A stretch of 64,000 nucleotides of DNA, from the NCBI GenBank assembly GCA_026214975.1, contig JAOBSW010000955.1, forward strand, positions 186,001 through 250,000. The letters run 5' to 3'. A program made the translations under genes and the position numbers. Of the stretch, positions 33,616-44,413 are shown piece by piece; the first letter of the stretch is position 1; the number at the start of each line of letters is the position of its first letter. The notes under the pieces were generated by a model that did no database searches, was not told the origin of the DNA, and saw only the letters and a program-made list of their open reading frames with translations. This stretch comes from Gentiana macrophylla. Its lineage: Eukaryota > Streptophyta > Magnoliopsida > Gentianales > Gentianaceae.

Positions 33616-34565
33616 CTAGTCGGTCTTCATTGTTTCACCAGGAAAATTTGGTTCATCAAATACCACATGTATTGATTCTTCATGCTTGAGTGTCCTTTTA
33701 TTCAATACTCTGAATGCTTTGCTGACACTTGAATATCCTAGGAAAATTCCTTCATCAGCTTTGGGTTGAAAAACATGAAGTTGATCTTTTCCATTATTGT
33801 GTATGAAACATTTGCTTCCAAATGCATGAAAGTATGAAACATTTGGTTTCCTTCCATTCCAAATTTCATAAGGAGTCTTTTCGTGTCTTTTGTTCATGAG
33901 AGCTAGCAAGCCGTATTTACTGCTTCTGCCCAATATCTTTTAGGTAGTTTAGCTTCACAAATCATAGTCCTTCCAGCTTCTTTGAGTGTCCTGTTTCTTC
34001 TTTCAGCTACACCATTTTGTTGTGGTGTTCTTGTGGCTGCAAGTTGGTGTAAAACACCATTCTCTTCACAATATTCTATAATCACACTGTTGAGGAATTC
34101 AGTTCCTTTATCAGATCTTATCTTCACAACTGAAACTCCTTTCTGATTCTGAAGTCTTTTAAGAAGTTCAGTATGTTTTTGCTTGGTTTCACTTTTCTTG
34201 GATAGAAAGATTACCCAAGTATATCTTGAAAAATCATCTACTACCACCAATGCATACTTCTTTCCACTGATACTAATTGGTGTAATAGGTCCAAATAAGT
34301 CCATATGTAGCAATTCTAGATGTCTGGTTGTTGAATGCTGAGACTTAGTCTTGAAACTTGCCTTTGTTTGTTTTCCCTGTTGACATGCATCACATAAGCT
34401 ATCCTTCTTATATGATATCTCTGGTAGTCCAATGACTAGTTGTTTCTTAACAAGTGTATTGATGTCATCAAAGTTGAGATGACTCAGTTTCTTGTGCCAT
34501 AGACAACTGATTTCTGATTTGGTATGCACAAGCAAGCGCAGTTTCAAATGACGGTCGTTGTCCAA
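33616..34565 (-). pseudogene. SIRE-like integrase
   Basis: Frame 34565-33903 covers the zinc domain (LWHKKLSHLNFDDINTL ... CDACQQGKQTKASF, HHCC pattern) and the catalytic core: LLHMDLFGPITP (first Asp), KIRSDKGTEFLNS (second Asp), QQNGVAERRNRTLKEAGRT (Glu). All three catalytic residues are present. Frame 33933-33616 adds the C-terminal part (KTPYEIWNGRKPNVSYFHAF, GIFLGYSSVSKAFRV). One frameshift near 33910 separates them. It inserts the cDNA into host DNA. Confidence 0.95.
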
Positions 34566-34717
34566 TCTACCACATACATGTTTTCTTTTCTTCTTCCAGC
34601 TAGGACAACTTGATAAGCTGATTCGCTGATGACAACACAGAGTTCTTTATCAAAGGTAACTTTGTATCCCATATCACAAAATTGACTTGTGTTGAGTAGG
34701 TTATAGTGTAGTCCCTC

Positions 34718-34906
34718 TCAATAAGATACATTCTTGATTGTAAGTCCATTTCTGATTAAGGTGCCAAAACCTCTGGTGTAACCTGGTTTATCTTTGCTTC
34801 CAAAGTTAACTTTTGGTCCATTCTTTTCAACGAAATTACTGAGACAGTCTTTGCTCTTTGTCATGTGTCTAGAGCAACCACTGTCAAAGTACCATATATC
34901 CTGCAA
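34718..34906 (-). pseudogene. SIRE-like aspartic protease
   Basis: Short minus-strand frame with the active site IWYFDSGCSRHMT (D-S-G). FGTLIRNGLTIKNVSY is the start of the second half. It ends at a stop; the remaining part (34717-34570) is in another frame. Confidence 0.9.
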
Positions 34907-35099
34907 TGAAAATTAGAAATTTTTAGATACCCAACTCAGTTTGGGTCCATGAGGGTCAGTTGTCAGTACAACTCTGGGAATATATCCTTTTGGGATTCTT
35001 CGGATATTGGTGCACTTGTTTTCATATATGTAAGCCACACTCCCATAGTATCTATGTTTGGACTGTGTCTTATTCATACGATTTCTCAAATCTTCTGAC

Positions 35100-36128
35100 T
35101 GTAATTTGTTTCCATGTTGATTTTTGTTATTAAACTGGTGTGATAACCATCATTCCTTCTGTACTGAGGTCTGTATTGACCTTTGTATCGACTTATCGAG
35201 AAGCGTGATTAGTCCTCTCTTGAGTTTTGGACTGAAACTTGTAATAAGTCTTTGGTCTGGAATGATTGTCATTATCAGTTCTATTAACAAATTCAATAAA
35301 ATTCCAATCATCATCAGAGGGATATAACCTTCCTTTCCCCCTAAATGTGTGAATCCTTGAATGATTGATATTCTTGGATTTGTTTTGATTGTAATTTTTA
35401 CGGTTCCCGACTTCATTGGTTTTTGTGGATCTCGGCGGTTGATTTGCCGTGTTGGTTTCCATTGAATACGGTGATCTACCATTTGATTTAGTCTTGTGGG
35501 TAGATCCGGTTGTCTTCTTAGAAAACCGATTTATCTATGAGAAGCTGGCTTTACTGGTTCAGCAATTTTCTCAGCCAGTGGAACTTGCTCAACTACAAAC
35601 TTGATACCAGTTTTGGTATTCATCCATCGGTTTTGCTAGTTCCAATCTTCAAAGATTGCTGTGTATCAAATCCTAACCCGATTCTGTCTCCATATGGTTT
35701 TCCGATTTGAATCCGATGAATTGAACTTGATTGAGCAAATGATTCGATTCTTGTCGCCGTCTGATGAAGATCGATGTTGAATCTTTCCTTTATCGATTTT
35801 AGTCGGTTTCAACATTTTTAATTCGGACTTCAATCTTTCAACTTCAAGAATTAGACTTTCTTTCTCGGCTTTGATTGATTCATAACCACTTGTATGGTTA
35901 CTAATGATTCATCAATTCATCAAGAGTTTCTTCTAATTCGGATTTTTGGATTGGAGTCGTGATCGAAGAACATGCATTCATCATGGAAATCTGAGTGAGG
36001 AGTATTTAGAGTTTGATTCACATACCTCATTTGTATCTTCCATGTGTGCCATCAAGGTTTGTGTCATCCGACAATCTTTCGAAGCCGACTTTCATAATCG
36101 ATTCATCTCCAAAGCAAGAAGTGCTCTT
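35100..36128 (-). pseudogene. Region between zinc knuckle and protease (broken)
   Basis: About 1 kb with only short, shifted frames. One minus-strand frame (35482-35150) is basic and Asn/Lys/Arg-rich; another (35462-35193) is Asn/Lys-rich. The remainder (35500-36120) gives ESRLILEVERLKSELKML-like coiled-coil words in short frames. A long spacer here is usual in SIRE-type gag-pol. Confidence 0.55.
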
Positions 36129-36978
36129 CTACCAACTCTCCTTGGAGGTGTCTTCTTGATCGATTCGGACATTCGACTTTATAGTGTCCTGGTTTTTGCG
36201 GTTGAAAAGCAGGTATTCATCATCTTTCCTCTTTTCAGAGTCCTTTTGATGAACTTTTGAGTGATTTGGGTGTCCACTCTTCATTCTTCGAATTCTGTTC
36301 ATCATTAGAGCCATTTGTTCTTCCATTTCGTCCAATTCATGAATTTGTTGGATGAGTTTTCTTGAATCTCATTTGATGCTGCTGCAAGTGCTGTGGTCTT
36401 TGGTTCTTCCAGAGCTTTGATTATTGCAGCTGTGGTTGTGAAATCTTCACTGAATTCATAAGCTTTCAGATCTGAAAAGATCTTGAATGAATCTTCTACA
36501 TCAAGTCTCATGGATTCTTCCATGGCAGTGACCTTCATCTTCCAGCATATTGGCAAAGCCTTCAATATTCTGGTGTTGATGACTTTCTTTGAGTATTCAA
36601 TCTTAAGTAGATCTAGTTCATCCATAATAGCACTGAACTTGTCTCCATTTGATCAATGGTTTCTCCAGATTTCATCTTGAAATTCTCAAACTTTTGCTTT
36701 GCAACAGAAATTTTATTTTCCTTGATTGAATCTGTTCCTTCAAAAACTAACTGAAGTTTGTCCCACATTTCTTTGGCAGTTGTGCATTCTTTCACCTTTA
36801 AATACATGTTGTTGTCAAGAGTTATGAGGATAAAGTCCATGGCAACATTGTTGAGATTGTTCCGCTTGCGATCATCACTAGTCCATTCAGATTTGGGTTT
36901 TGGGACTCGAACTTGTCTCTCACCTTCAGTTTGCATGTAGGTGATCTGGATTGGTCCATCGGTGAGTACATCCATCAT
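36129..36978 (-). pseudogene. SIRE-like gag (UBN2-type) with decayed zinc knuckle
   Basis: Three minus-strand frames in order. 36978-36613: TAKEMWDKLQLVFEGTDSIK and KISVAKQKFENFKMKSGETI. 36625-36305: VINTRILKALPICWKMKVTA, DLKAYEF. 36335-36129: charged tail ending in a knuckle that is only partly readable (CFNRK...HYKVEC pattern spread over two frames, near 36210-36165). UBN2-type gag packs the RNA into particles. Two frameshifts. Confidence 0.88.
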
Positions 36979-37181
36979 TTCATCATGAGTAGCGACTAGG
37001 AATGCTGTGATACGACGTTTGTATTCGTCAAATCATCCATGTTGCACATAAGCATTTGTCTTGCATATTGATTGTTATCCATTGTGAGTGAGTGACAAGC
37101 GATAGATGATTTTAAAACATAGCTTTCAAATAAGAACAACTAGAGGATAATGAGCAAGTGATATCTAGTTAAAGAAACGCC

Positions 37182-37193
37182 GCTCCGATACCA
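37182..37193 (-). other. Primer-binding site, tRNA-Met type
   Basis: TGGTATCGGAGC on the minus strand, two bases from the 5' LTR edge. One base differs from the TGGTATCAGAGC of the other elements. Confidence 0.88.
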
Positions 37194-37195
37194 AT

Positions 37196-38905
37196 TGTTT
37201 GTCCTTGGAAAGGCTAACACAAGTTTAGAGGGGGGTGAATAAACTTGTCACCAAAAGCGAGTTTAAAACAAATTATGGTTCGAGATAAAACTTATGTGGA
37301 GTTGAGTGACTAAAGTGAGATTAAATCAAAGCGACTTAAGTGAAACCGAGTCAACAGCGGCAAATGGATATAATTTTAGCCTTTAAAATGATCTTCTTAT
37401 TCTATTATGAAAACTGAGTGTTGTGAGTTCTGGTGAATGTTAGTTGTGACTGTGAGATGTATAACAATCAATTTTCACAATGCTGTAAGTAAATGCTAAA
37501 TAAATAAATAAATGCGTAAAGTAAATGAGGCGGATGTTATAGAGGTTCCGGTGGTGTAATCCTCAGACGTCCTCTCTTCCCCCTGTGGTGCGGAGGAAAA
37601 TTCCACTAGAACTTCTTGAGGTGAATCTGTTACAAAAAGTCCTAAACAATAGTCCTTGGCTAATCCTTAGCTTCACTATCTAAACAATTGTAGAGCAGGT
37701 AGAATTGTTGCTCTCCAAGTGCTTGAACCATTGGTCCTTAGAGGTAGGATTGCCTCTTCACCACTACCACCACAAAACAGTCCACCCGATCGTCATCTAC
37801 AATTGTCCTTGACAAAACCTTCCCGGTTTGCTTCACTGATCTAAACCTTTGAAATAGAATAAAAGTTAATGAGAATCAATAAATTGATTCTTGTTTGTGG
37901 TTCTTCAAAGTGTTGAATCCTTGATAAAATTCTTTGTAGCTTTGAACACTTGAAGAAATACTAGATGTGATCTTGTTGTAGTTCAGTGATGATAACAATT
38001 CAAATAGAGTGCACAAATTGCTTGTTAAATCATGTATATGCTCTTGTTCTCTTGTATGTTGTTGTTGGTGCAAAGTCTTCTATTTATAGTAAGAATTCCA
38101 ACGTTCATCTGGCTTTGATTTGAATTGTATATCTTGCAACGGTTATATTTTCTGACCGTTCCTGCTGTGTCAGTGACTCATCCAATGAAATTTCTTTCTT
38201 TACAACGTTCGATTGTACTTTCAGTTTGTTGGATGGCTGACTTATAAAACTGAGTTTGTCAGTTTTTCACTTATCAGGTTCCTAACTGACTTGGAGCATT
38301 AACTGAGATTTTACTCTTCTTCAAATATCAGTACTCCAGTTTTCATCTGATTACAATTGACTTAATCAGAGTACACCATGATACATTTATCATCTAAGAA
38401 TTCATTGTCCTTATGATTCTTAGGTCTTCATACAAGATCTATAAAGTCAGTTCAGGTCACCACAATCTTGCCTGTAGTCCAACTTTACAGTCTCGACTTT
38501 TAATCTTCATAACTGAGTTTGAACCTTCAGTTATTCATTCTTCAATAATTGAGTCTGTGTCCCTCAGTTATTCCATCTTCTAGATAAGCCAAATGAGTCT
38601 GTAACTCTCAACGAACTTACCTTCTTCAGTAGGTGTATTCGAGTCAGTTTGTTTGTCTTGATGAATTCCAGTTTTCTAATTGATTCCCAGTTTTCAGTTT
38701 TACGACACACTAATAATTACGATTGCTTATGCGATGTAACTTATACAAAAATCGAGACTCTAATAAAACTTATACATTCGATTCTAGACATCTTTTAGCT
38801 TTTCACTATATAATGGTGGCTTCAAAGACTTCATCAAATGGAGTTAATACAATATTATAATAAATAAGATGAATTATCATCAAAACATAAATTTTATTTC
38901 CAACA
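37196..38905 (-). repeat. 5' LTR of SIRE-like element (holds the Helitron empty site)
   Basis: 1,710 bp, TGTTTGTCCTTGG to TTTCCAACA. Uninterrupted partner of 22010-28759; the sequence TAATAAATAAGATGAATTAT at 38861-38880 is the empty Helitron target. Many small differences from the other LTR cluster at ACTGA/TCAGT words. Confidence 0.95.
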
Positions 38906-38910
38906 GTAAA

Positions 38911-38985
38911 TTATCTAATTTCATTGATGAAGATGATTTTAGATTGGAGATTATTCGAGATCCAAACACACAAAAGTGATCGTGT
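38911..38985 (+). pseudogene. Relic ORF, part 3
   Basis: After removal of the SIRE-like element and one GTAAA duplication the plus-strand frame of part 2 goes on: LSNFIDEDDFRLEIIRDPNT followed by QK and TGA. The acidic DEDDFRLE block is well kept. The TGA may already belong to the next repeat, which seems to begin TGATCGTGTG. Confidence 0.55.
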
Positions 38986-40063
38986 GTAAGCCGATTATAC
39001 TAGCATGAGGACTCAGTCCATTGTGTATAGAGAACAAGCAAGGTAGATCCGATGAAGACAATGCAAATTCCGTAAACGTACTAAACCATAACTAACACAC
39101 GAAGGTGGTATTTAACCAACTTAAAGATAAAACTGATAGAAAATCAACCAGTTTACGCAGCAGAATATAAAAATTGATTTCCAGACCCAGGATCGACTTC
39201 GTTTAAACAACAATCATAAAAATAGTAGACAGTGAATATACCTTGGATGATCTAAAAGATCGAAGCTTTGACCGTCTACGAAGAGTAATAGTGTACGCGA
39301 GCCGTCTACGTGTCCGGCCTCTATCAATATCCACACAAACACCCTGCCGGAATCCCGCCTTGGATTGCTACTAGAAAATCTCGGTTGTTAGACCGACCTT
39401 TTCTCTCTCTCTCTCAAAAACCTCAAGAATGCTCTCAAATATTTTCTAGTAAAATATCTCTCTTGTAATTGATGTGTAAGAGAGCTTGACACCCCATTCC
39501 CTTATATAGGTGAAGATGGCGCCCCATGCCGTCCTAAATTGCCTTGGAGAAGAATTTTGAGTGGAGTAATGAGAAAGAAAACCTTTTACTAGTAAAATAG
39601 GGAAATAGATATTCTAGATTTATCGTATTTAATATTCAATATCTTATATTAAATATTTCCATTAATTAAATTGCAAAATCAATGTGTATCTTTTACACAT
39701 AGATATGCGCCCCATGTGTAATAAATTGACATCTAGAATATTCTTAATTAATTAGCATAATTAGTATCTTGTATTTAATTTATTCGTAATAAATATATAC
39801 CACCATTATTTATCACTATTACACTTTATAATCGAGACACAACTTTCCTTATTTGGCTATTACTATAACAGCATTTTAATCCGGCTAGATGTTCTTATGT
39901 GTGTGACTCGATAGACTTCCTATTATGTTGGCCATCGAAGATGAAACGTTTTGGCTTGGAGTCCATTTGTCCCACATTGTTTCCATTGAAGATTTTATTG
40001 GATTATTATTATTTTTATTATTTATATTAGGTTTTTTATTTTTTATTTTTTTTTTTTAATTTT

Positions 40064-40115
40064 GTCCCACATCGGCTCGAAGGTGTTTTATTTGTTTCAT
40101 TGTAGCCTATAAAAA
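40064..40115 (+). promoter_or_regulatory. USE and TATA pair with snRNA (Pol II-type) spacing, no snRNA
   Basis: GTCCCACATCG (40064-40074) matches the plant upstream sequence element consensus RTCCCACATCG. After exactly 33 bases comes TATAAAAAA (starting 40108). In plants 33-34 bases is the spacing of Pol II snRNA genes. No U1, U2, U4 or U5 start is recognisable downstream. A second USE-like word, GTCCCACATTG, is at 39969-39979 without a TATA at the right distance. Chance or retroelement origin is possible. Confidence 0.45.
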
Positions 40116-40983
40116 AGCTTTAGTTGTACCCATTGTAATCAGACAAATGTTGATATAAATATATTTTATTTGAAGCTTTTAAGCTTTGGTGAGTTTTCTC
40201 ACGTTGGTGGATTCCCAACCGGACTTATCAAGGTTGTGATCGAACCTCGTGGGTGTCAGTTGTACCAAGGTTTTTGGTTACAAGTTAGCCAAGGGTCGAG
40301 GTGCTCGTTTTATTGGTGCCGAGTCAAGTCCTCGGGCATTTTCGGATCTTATTCACATACGGATCACATTAGTCATGAACCCCAATCATTACTACCTTTC
40401 ATGTGAAACAATTACCATGAAAATAGAATTCTATCGCTCTTATCATATCCGTACAATCGTATCTCGAGTGTCAATACATTAACGACATATCGTATAATCT
40501 GGATATCATGCTCTCTCGAAGTAACATAATTAATCCCATTTTGCAATGATTCACGAGAGCTAGACATTCCGTATAAGAAAGCCCTTTCGGCTATTTACTC
40601 CAACTATTAGGATACAGGATTCCTGGATGAGCGACATGTATCATATGCATGCTTCAATATCATACCCGAGCACTACCGCATGATCGCCATGTGATTATGG
40701 GAAACCTCAACAATGTCAAAGCATGACAATCCACACCATGATGCCATGTGGAATCCAGTCTCAGGATAATTACCCAACTGCCACATACTACGACACTTAA
40801 TGTAAGTGGGCCAGTCTAACGTACGCATTCTCCAATACACATCCACGTACAGTCCAAATGTCTCTACACTTTGATAGACAAGATCTATCCCTATCTTCAA
40901 TAAAATAGAAGACATCCAATACGTGAAATTCTAACCGTACTATGAATGTCGTGAATAATAGTACATACGACTAGAGACATTTA

Positions 40984-41318
40984 GGTTCCGTTTGTTTTGG
41001 GGTGGAGTTCTTTTTGGAGTGTTGTTTAGAGTTTTTTTAGATAAAATGATTGAAGTAATGATTAAAAAGTTGATGGGGTAAAATAAAGTAGAATAATGAT
41101 TGGTGTAGATTATGAAATGATTGGTGAAATAAAGTAGAATAATGAATAAAATAATGATAAAAAATTAATAAAGTTGATAAAGTGAAATGATGACAGATGA
41201 TTTAATATTTTTTTATTTGTAGTTGAAGATTTGATTGGTGGGAGAATTGTAAGAAATGATTGGTGATGTGATGTTAAAAAAACTCCCAAAAGAACTACAT
41301 TGCAAAACAAACACAAGC
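40984..41318. mobile_element. Tourist-like MITE, copy 2
   Basis: 335 bp with a perfect TTA duplication (40981-40983 and 41319-41321). Terminal repeats are GGTTCCGTTTGTTTTGG and, on the reverse strand, GCTTGTGTTTGTTTTGC. The interior resembles copy 1 (TGATTGAAGTA, AATAATGATAAAAAATTAATA-type text, TTTATTTGTAGTTGAA, AACTCC near the end). Non-coding. Confidence 0.85.
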
Positions 41319-41509
41319 TTAAGTATCAAACTTATTAATGTGATTCGAGATCTCATTAACCATAATCACTGTCATGGTTTCTCTATCACCATTTAACACT
41401 AAGAACGTTACTATATGAAACATAATTGGTTCATAATGATAAACAAAATAAATAATAACAAAAGTGCTTTTATTACTTATAATAAAATTATTAAATGAAC
41501 TAAATAGAA

Positions 41510-42064
41510 TGTAATGACCCGACCCGGTCGGATCCGGTCCCACCCGATTGGGTTTAGGACACTATTTCAACAAAAACAAATAAAATGGTTAACCATTTCC
41601 CTCCCCTAACGGATCTCCTAACTTGGTGTAATTAATCTACCATGTTTACTTTCCTGTAATTCCCTAGAATACCATATCATTTGTTTTATCTTTGTCATTA
41701 GCTACAAATGCAATCTCAAAAACTTGTTTTCTTCAGTTCTATGTACATCAAATGTCTAGGTGCAGTTAAGCTACCTTAGGCTGCATTAATATCAAATGCA
41801 TTAAGTTTTAGAGAGTGCTGGCTAATAACCGAGAACCTCCATAGGCAGCCATCGACGGAGACTTGCACGTTCCTAAGAATAGATCCAGACTATGTACTAA
41901 CTGACACTTAAGTAATACTCCATCATGTTAGTTTACGAATACTTTTACTATATTGGCTAGATCTGAATAAACGTCTCCAGAATTAGGCTTACCAAAATGT
42001 CGCCTAGCCGCATCGGTATAGACCGACGCCGTGTCGAGCACGGTGTTTCATATTTCTGGGTTAC
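41510..42064 (+). repeat. Possible solo LTR, gypsy type
   Basis: Starts TGTAATGACCCGACCCGG, the style of gypsy LTR starts. Near its end are GCATCGGTATAGACCGACG and the hairpin CCGTGTCGAGCACGG (42030-42044), followed by TGTTTCA (end 42050) or GGTTACA (end 42064). Gypsy LTRs often end this way. No matching duplication (TAGAA on the left; TATTT or TATTA on the right), so the limits are uncertain. Confidence 0.4.
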
Positions 42065-42585
42065 ATATTATGATTCATGTTATTTATGGTAAATTATTGG
42101 TTCGTTAACCATATAGATTAATTTTTGCGTGTTAAAACATGTTAATCTACCATAGTAAAGATATGAAAGAACGCTAGTTTCATACCTTCAACAATGGAGG
42201 ACTGGTTTGATCAACTCAAGCTAGTTGATGGCTTGGGGGAGAAGGGAACCAACAAGAAATCAAAAGAACCTTTATTTCATAAATAAACGTATTTTTGTCA
42301 AATGATTTGTAAGAATACGTAATACAAGCCTGCTACAGGGCTTATATAGAGCCTTTTAGCCGACTTAGAGACAAACAAAATCCTAGCCTAGTTAGTTTTC
42401 CCTCGTAAGGTTGGTTTCTTGCTTTCCAAGACCTCACCGCATTGGGCATGGCCTTCAACGCATCGAGCCTCCATTCCCATACTTCTTCAGCAGACTATTC
42501 CTGGGCATGTTCTATTAAGCCAGTAACTCTTCTAAGCATGGATCCACTACATTATTGCTACTGAAAAATGGTACTACCTGAGAAT
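42065..42585. other. No recognisable feature
   Basis: About 520 bp between the possible solo LTR and the next copia element. No ORF. Text such as CTTATATAGAGCC (42341-42353) may be an LTR promoter, but no repeat partner is present in the window. Confidence 0.35.
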
Positions 42586-44400
42586 TGTTAGGTGTGATGC
42601 CCGAAAGACAATTTTGTAATTATTTATTTAATAAATGAAATGATATTATTATTCATATTTATTATTCTCATATTCACCGATGTGACAATAGTATTTACAC
42701 TACAGAAAACCCTAAAGTATATCGTTTATGTAATCACTTAACTCAGTGTATGGGATATACACGGGAGGATTGAGTTATTGAAGATGTACTTAAAATACAA
42801 TTAGCCCGTAGTGAAGTTAATCGAGAGTATCAGGTCTCTCCTTTAACGTGCTATTAATGCGCCCAGAACACAATAGGTGTAATTGTCTTATCCGGACTTT
42901 CGGTTAAGAGAACCTAGTGGTATTATATATGATAGATATATCATATAGGGCTGGACCGATTTGATTAGAGTTCACGATATAATTCCGTAATCGAGAAGTC
43001 TTATCGAATCAATCGATGATCATATTTATAGATATATCTTAATCCTGAGGTGATCACAGTCAACTGCTTGAATCAGTATGAGGTTTACTTGACGATTAAG
43101 GATTACACTCAGTCTGTGGTCTGAATTACCCCATCTTGGCATTGTACCTTGATTGAGTGAGTAGTCTGTGTTATCACAGATACGGAATCCATTCCTTCAA
43201 TTTATGGAAGTAGATAGACAGTTCCCTTATTTGTTAATCCTAGAAACTGATCGATCGCGTGAGTTCATATTACAATGATTAACTACCAGTGAGTTGTATG
43301 AATTAATTGATCACTAAGGGGTTAATGGTGAATAAGGATAAGAGGTTCTAAAAAGGGTTAACGGTAACTTCCCGATTTAGAATGAATAGTCTATGGAGGA
43401 TTAATCCATATGTAATGATTATATCAATGGACGCTTATTATTATTCTCGTGAGGAGATAAATATAATCTCATAATCGGAGGAGTGCGATCACGGGATTAT
43501 GGTGGCATATTCTGTGATTGATTTATCGAATATAATTATTACATTCAGTAAGATAATTATTTATTTGATTTATCGGAGTCACGATTATTAGTCTATGGTC
43601 CCCGACGTGCCTCCAAATATAGCATAGCTATTCTCGGACGTCGAATCCTAATAATATTAATTTAGTTCTTATTAGAATTTAATTAAAACGATATGTGAAT
43701 TAATTGTTTAGTGTACTATTAAATTAGTTGGGCTAAATAATTAAATATGTGAAAAATGCATTTTTCATAATCTTGGCAAAATATGTGTTTCGGCCGAAAA
43801 TTATTGACTAGGTCAATAATATGATTTTCGCCCCAAGCATGTGTATTAGGAAACAAGAAATTGTTTTAAGACATATGCACAAAATATTTATTGGATAAAT
43901 ATTTATGCTAAGAAATAAAGATAAATATTATTCTAGATTTGTTCTAGAATATTATGGAATTATCTTTTATTTACTGGATTTATTTATTTGCAAAATAAAA
44001 TCCTTGGAGGTTAAGTTTTACTCTCATATATAAAGAGAGTTCTCCCAAGCCTCACCACACACATATATCTTCGACATTCACCTCTTAGAGAGGAGAAAAG
44101 AGTTTTCAGCCAAGGGGAGATTTAGGGGAAAATCTTGGAGATTTTTCCGGGTAGCATATCAGAAGGATTCGAGACAAGAATTTCCTTCCACCGGGAGTTG
44201 CTTGGATCACACTTACGGAAGATCGTGGTGCTCTTCACACATTTGTTTATTCTTTCTATTGCGGTTCTTCAACTTGGATTTTGAGATCCAAGAGGTAAGT
44301 TCTACAACCCCCTTGTAAATGTAGATCTAGTTATTTTATTACGTGTATTTTATAGATCTAGATCCTTAAATCGCTTCTGTTGCGGATGGTATTACTAACA
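42586..44400 (+). repeat. 5' LTR of element A
   Basis: 1,815 bp, TGTTAGGTGTGATGCCCG to GGTATTACTAACA. Same family as 48185-50046 and 55477-57347. TATA box TATATAAA at 44027-44034, inside CTCTCATATATAAAGAGAG. Left flank AGAAT (the matching right flank is outside the window). Confidence 0.93.
44027..44034 (+). promoter_or_regulatory. LTR TATA box (element A)
   Basis: TATATAAA followed by GAGAG; the same site occurs at 49676-49683 and 56975-56982 in the nested element's LTRs, which supports it as the family promoter. Confidence 0.75.
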
Positions 44401-44401
44401 G

Positions 44402-44413
44402 TGGTATCGGAGC
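44402..44413 (+). other. Primer-binding site of element A
   Basis: TGGTATCGGAGC one base after the LTR end, tRNA-Met type. Confidence 0.9.

Larger units (their letters stand above)
22010..38905 (-). mobile_element. Ty1/copia SIRE/Maximus-like retrotransposon with extra 3' ORF
   Basis: 16.9 kb (11.9 kb without the Helitron inside its left LTR), minus strand. TSD GTAAA at 22005-22009 and 38906-38910. LTRs are 1,709 bp (after subtracting the Helitron) and 1,710 bp. PBS is at 37182-37193 and PPT at 28760-28773. Coding order on the minus strand is gag, protease (DSG), integrase, RT (YVDD), RNase H, then a 2.4-kb extra ORF before the 3' LTR. Long LTRs and an added ORF in the envelope position are features of the SIRE/Maximus lineage. 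All ORFs contain stops or frameshifts. Confidence 0.93.
38983..41509 (-). repeat. LTR-like non-coding tract, minus orientation, with insertions
   Basis: No coding region. A TATA word (TATATAAG on the minus strand, 39502-39509) is followed downstream by a TC/GA-rich leader (39404-39419). The long non-coding text with phrases such as CTAGAGACATTTA and TGTCATGGTTTCTCTATCACC looks like a copia LTR read on the minus strand. MITE copy 2 is inserted at 40984-41318 and the text seems to resume after it. About 39930-40340 looks foreign to the LTR (USE/TATA entry). The ends (TGATCGTG at 38983; right end undefined) and TSD are not settled. Confidence 0.4.

Noticed and set aside
40064..40400. A snRNA or 7SL RNA gene behind the USE/TATA pair
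   Set aside because: No U1, U2, U4, U5, U6 or 7SL start sequence is recognisable downstream, so only the promoter-like pair is reported.
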